From positions 1-22,117 of IMG/VR virus record IMGVR_UViG_3300044737_000054: a DNA stretch of 22,117 nt; one strand, written 5' to 3'. The notes beneath the pieces were generated by a model. It was not told the origin of the DNA and ran no database searches. It worked only from the letters and a program-made list of their open reading frames with translations. The translations under genes were made by a program, and so were the position numbers. This DNA comes from a virus. Shown one piece after another: positions 21,618-22,117 of this stretch. How positions within the stretch are numbered: the stretch's first letter is position 1; each line of letters starts with the position of its first letter.

Positions 21618-22117
21618 CGCTGGTCCTCCTCAGGTTGTATAAGGAGGGCCGGGTTCAACTGCACCTCCTTGCCTCTGACTACCACGAGGTTGCTGTCGCG
21701 GAGCATCGAGCGATACTTGCTGGTAGTGCCGCTACCTGGAGTGAGATTGGCGGCAGTAGCAACCTCTTGCCAAGTGAATGTGTCGTCCGGATGCTCGACG
21801 AACACATCGAACATGCGCTGCGCACCGTCGGGCAAGGTATCCCGCCACATGCGGATCAATTCTTCAGACGTCAAGGGCTTGCTCGACGCACCTATGTTAG
21901 CCTGCTCTTTGCCATAGTCCGTCAGGCCGACCCGCTTATTGCCGTCCTCTTCGAGCAGGCCCAGCGACCGGGCCTCGGCGCGGTACTTACTGTAGGTGCC
22001 GCTGTCAGGTGACAGGCGCGATAGCGCAGCCAGCTCTCGCCAGGTCACTCTCCTGGGATGTATACGAGCGGCAGCCAGCACCATGCGGCGCATGCCGTCG
22101 GGCAGCACAGATAGGTC
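21614..22117 (-). CDS. Tandem winged-helix protein (partial, N-terminus beyond right edge)
   Basis: The frame is open to the edge. Two similar units are visible: LPDGMRRMVLAAARIHPRRVTW...LSPDSGTYSKYRAEARSLGLL and LPDGAQRMFDVFVEHPDDTFTW...LTPGSGTTSKYRSMLRDSNLV, each ending in a basic recognition helix and short wing. This module occurs at the ends of ATPases and in small DNA-binding proteins. The start may lie outside the window; GTG 22108 is in frame but splits the first unit. A regulator or DNA-binding role is likely. Confidence 0.8.
   Translation of the reverse strand, partial: DLSVLPDGMRRMVLAAARIHPRRVTWRELAALSRLSPDSGTYSKYRAEARSLGLLEEDGNKRVGLTDYGKEQANIGASSKPLTSEELIRMWRDTLPDGAQRMFDVFVEHPDDTFTWQEVATAANLTPGSGTTSKYRSMLRDSNLVVVRGKEVQLNPALLIQPEEDQR

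Noticed and set aside
1-22117. tRNA, rRNA, integrase, attachment site or transposase
   Set aside because: No cloverleaf, rRNA motif, integrase or transposase motif seen in either strand; integration state cannot be judged from this window.

Overview
The window reads as the late structural region of a tailed double-stranded DNA phage or prophage with a siphovirus-type head and tail. Nearly all genes lie on the minus strand and are tightly packed, with ATGA/GTGA overlaps, short gaps and frequent GTG/TTG starts. No integrase, tRNA, rRNA, CRISPR array or insertion sequence is visible. The composition is GC-rich by eye. The host cannot be named from the sequence; the intergenic promoters match the ordinary bacterial sigma-70 pattern (TTGACR-17-TAYNAT).

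Read in the direction of transcription (right to left): (1) 22117-18327 is a block of nine small unrecognised genes, several with CxxC zinc-binding-like motifs, starting with a tandem winged-helix protein cut by the right edge. (2) 18330-15379 is a packaging module: promoter and structured leader C, two small genes, an HGG-motif small terminase and the large terminase. (3) 15371-14652 holds a small promoter with an overlapping palindrome and two small genes. (4) 14605-4319 is the head and tail module: promoter and leader B, DUF935-type portal, prohead protease fused to a scaffold-like tail, decoration protein, lambda-E-type major capsid, neck/connector proteins, tail terminator-like protein, tail tube with an inserted glycine-rich domain, and the tail assembly chaperone pair joined by a -1 frameshift on A_AAA_AAG. 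(5) 4260-3994 is a lone plus-strand two-TM gene. (6) 3927-1 is promoter and leader A followed by a very long tape measure gene that runs off the left edge.

The most unusual signal is a repeated regulatory cassette present three times (about 3927-3786, 14605-14446, 18330-18191). Each copy has a strong sigma-70-like promoter with exactly 17-bp spacing, a short hairpin, a conserved CATG-rich linker, and a GC-rich hairpin with a U-tract (an intrinsic terminator). Each is placed directly before a late module. The stems differ in sequence between copies but keep pairing, which indicates selection on RNA structure. This looks like a family of roughly 100-nt phage RNAs that either act as small RNAs or gate late transcription by attenuation or antitermination.

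No gene-free stretch exceeds 300 bases. The largest gaps (3756-3993, 14422-14651, 18167-18326) are occupied by these cassettes.
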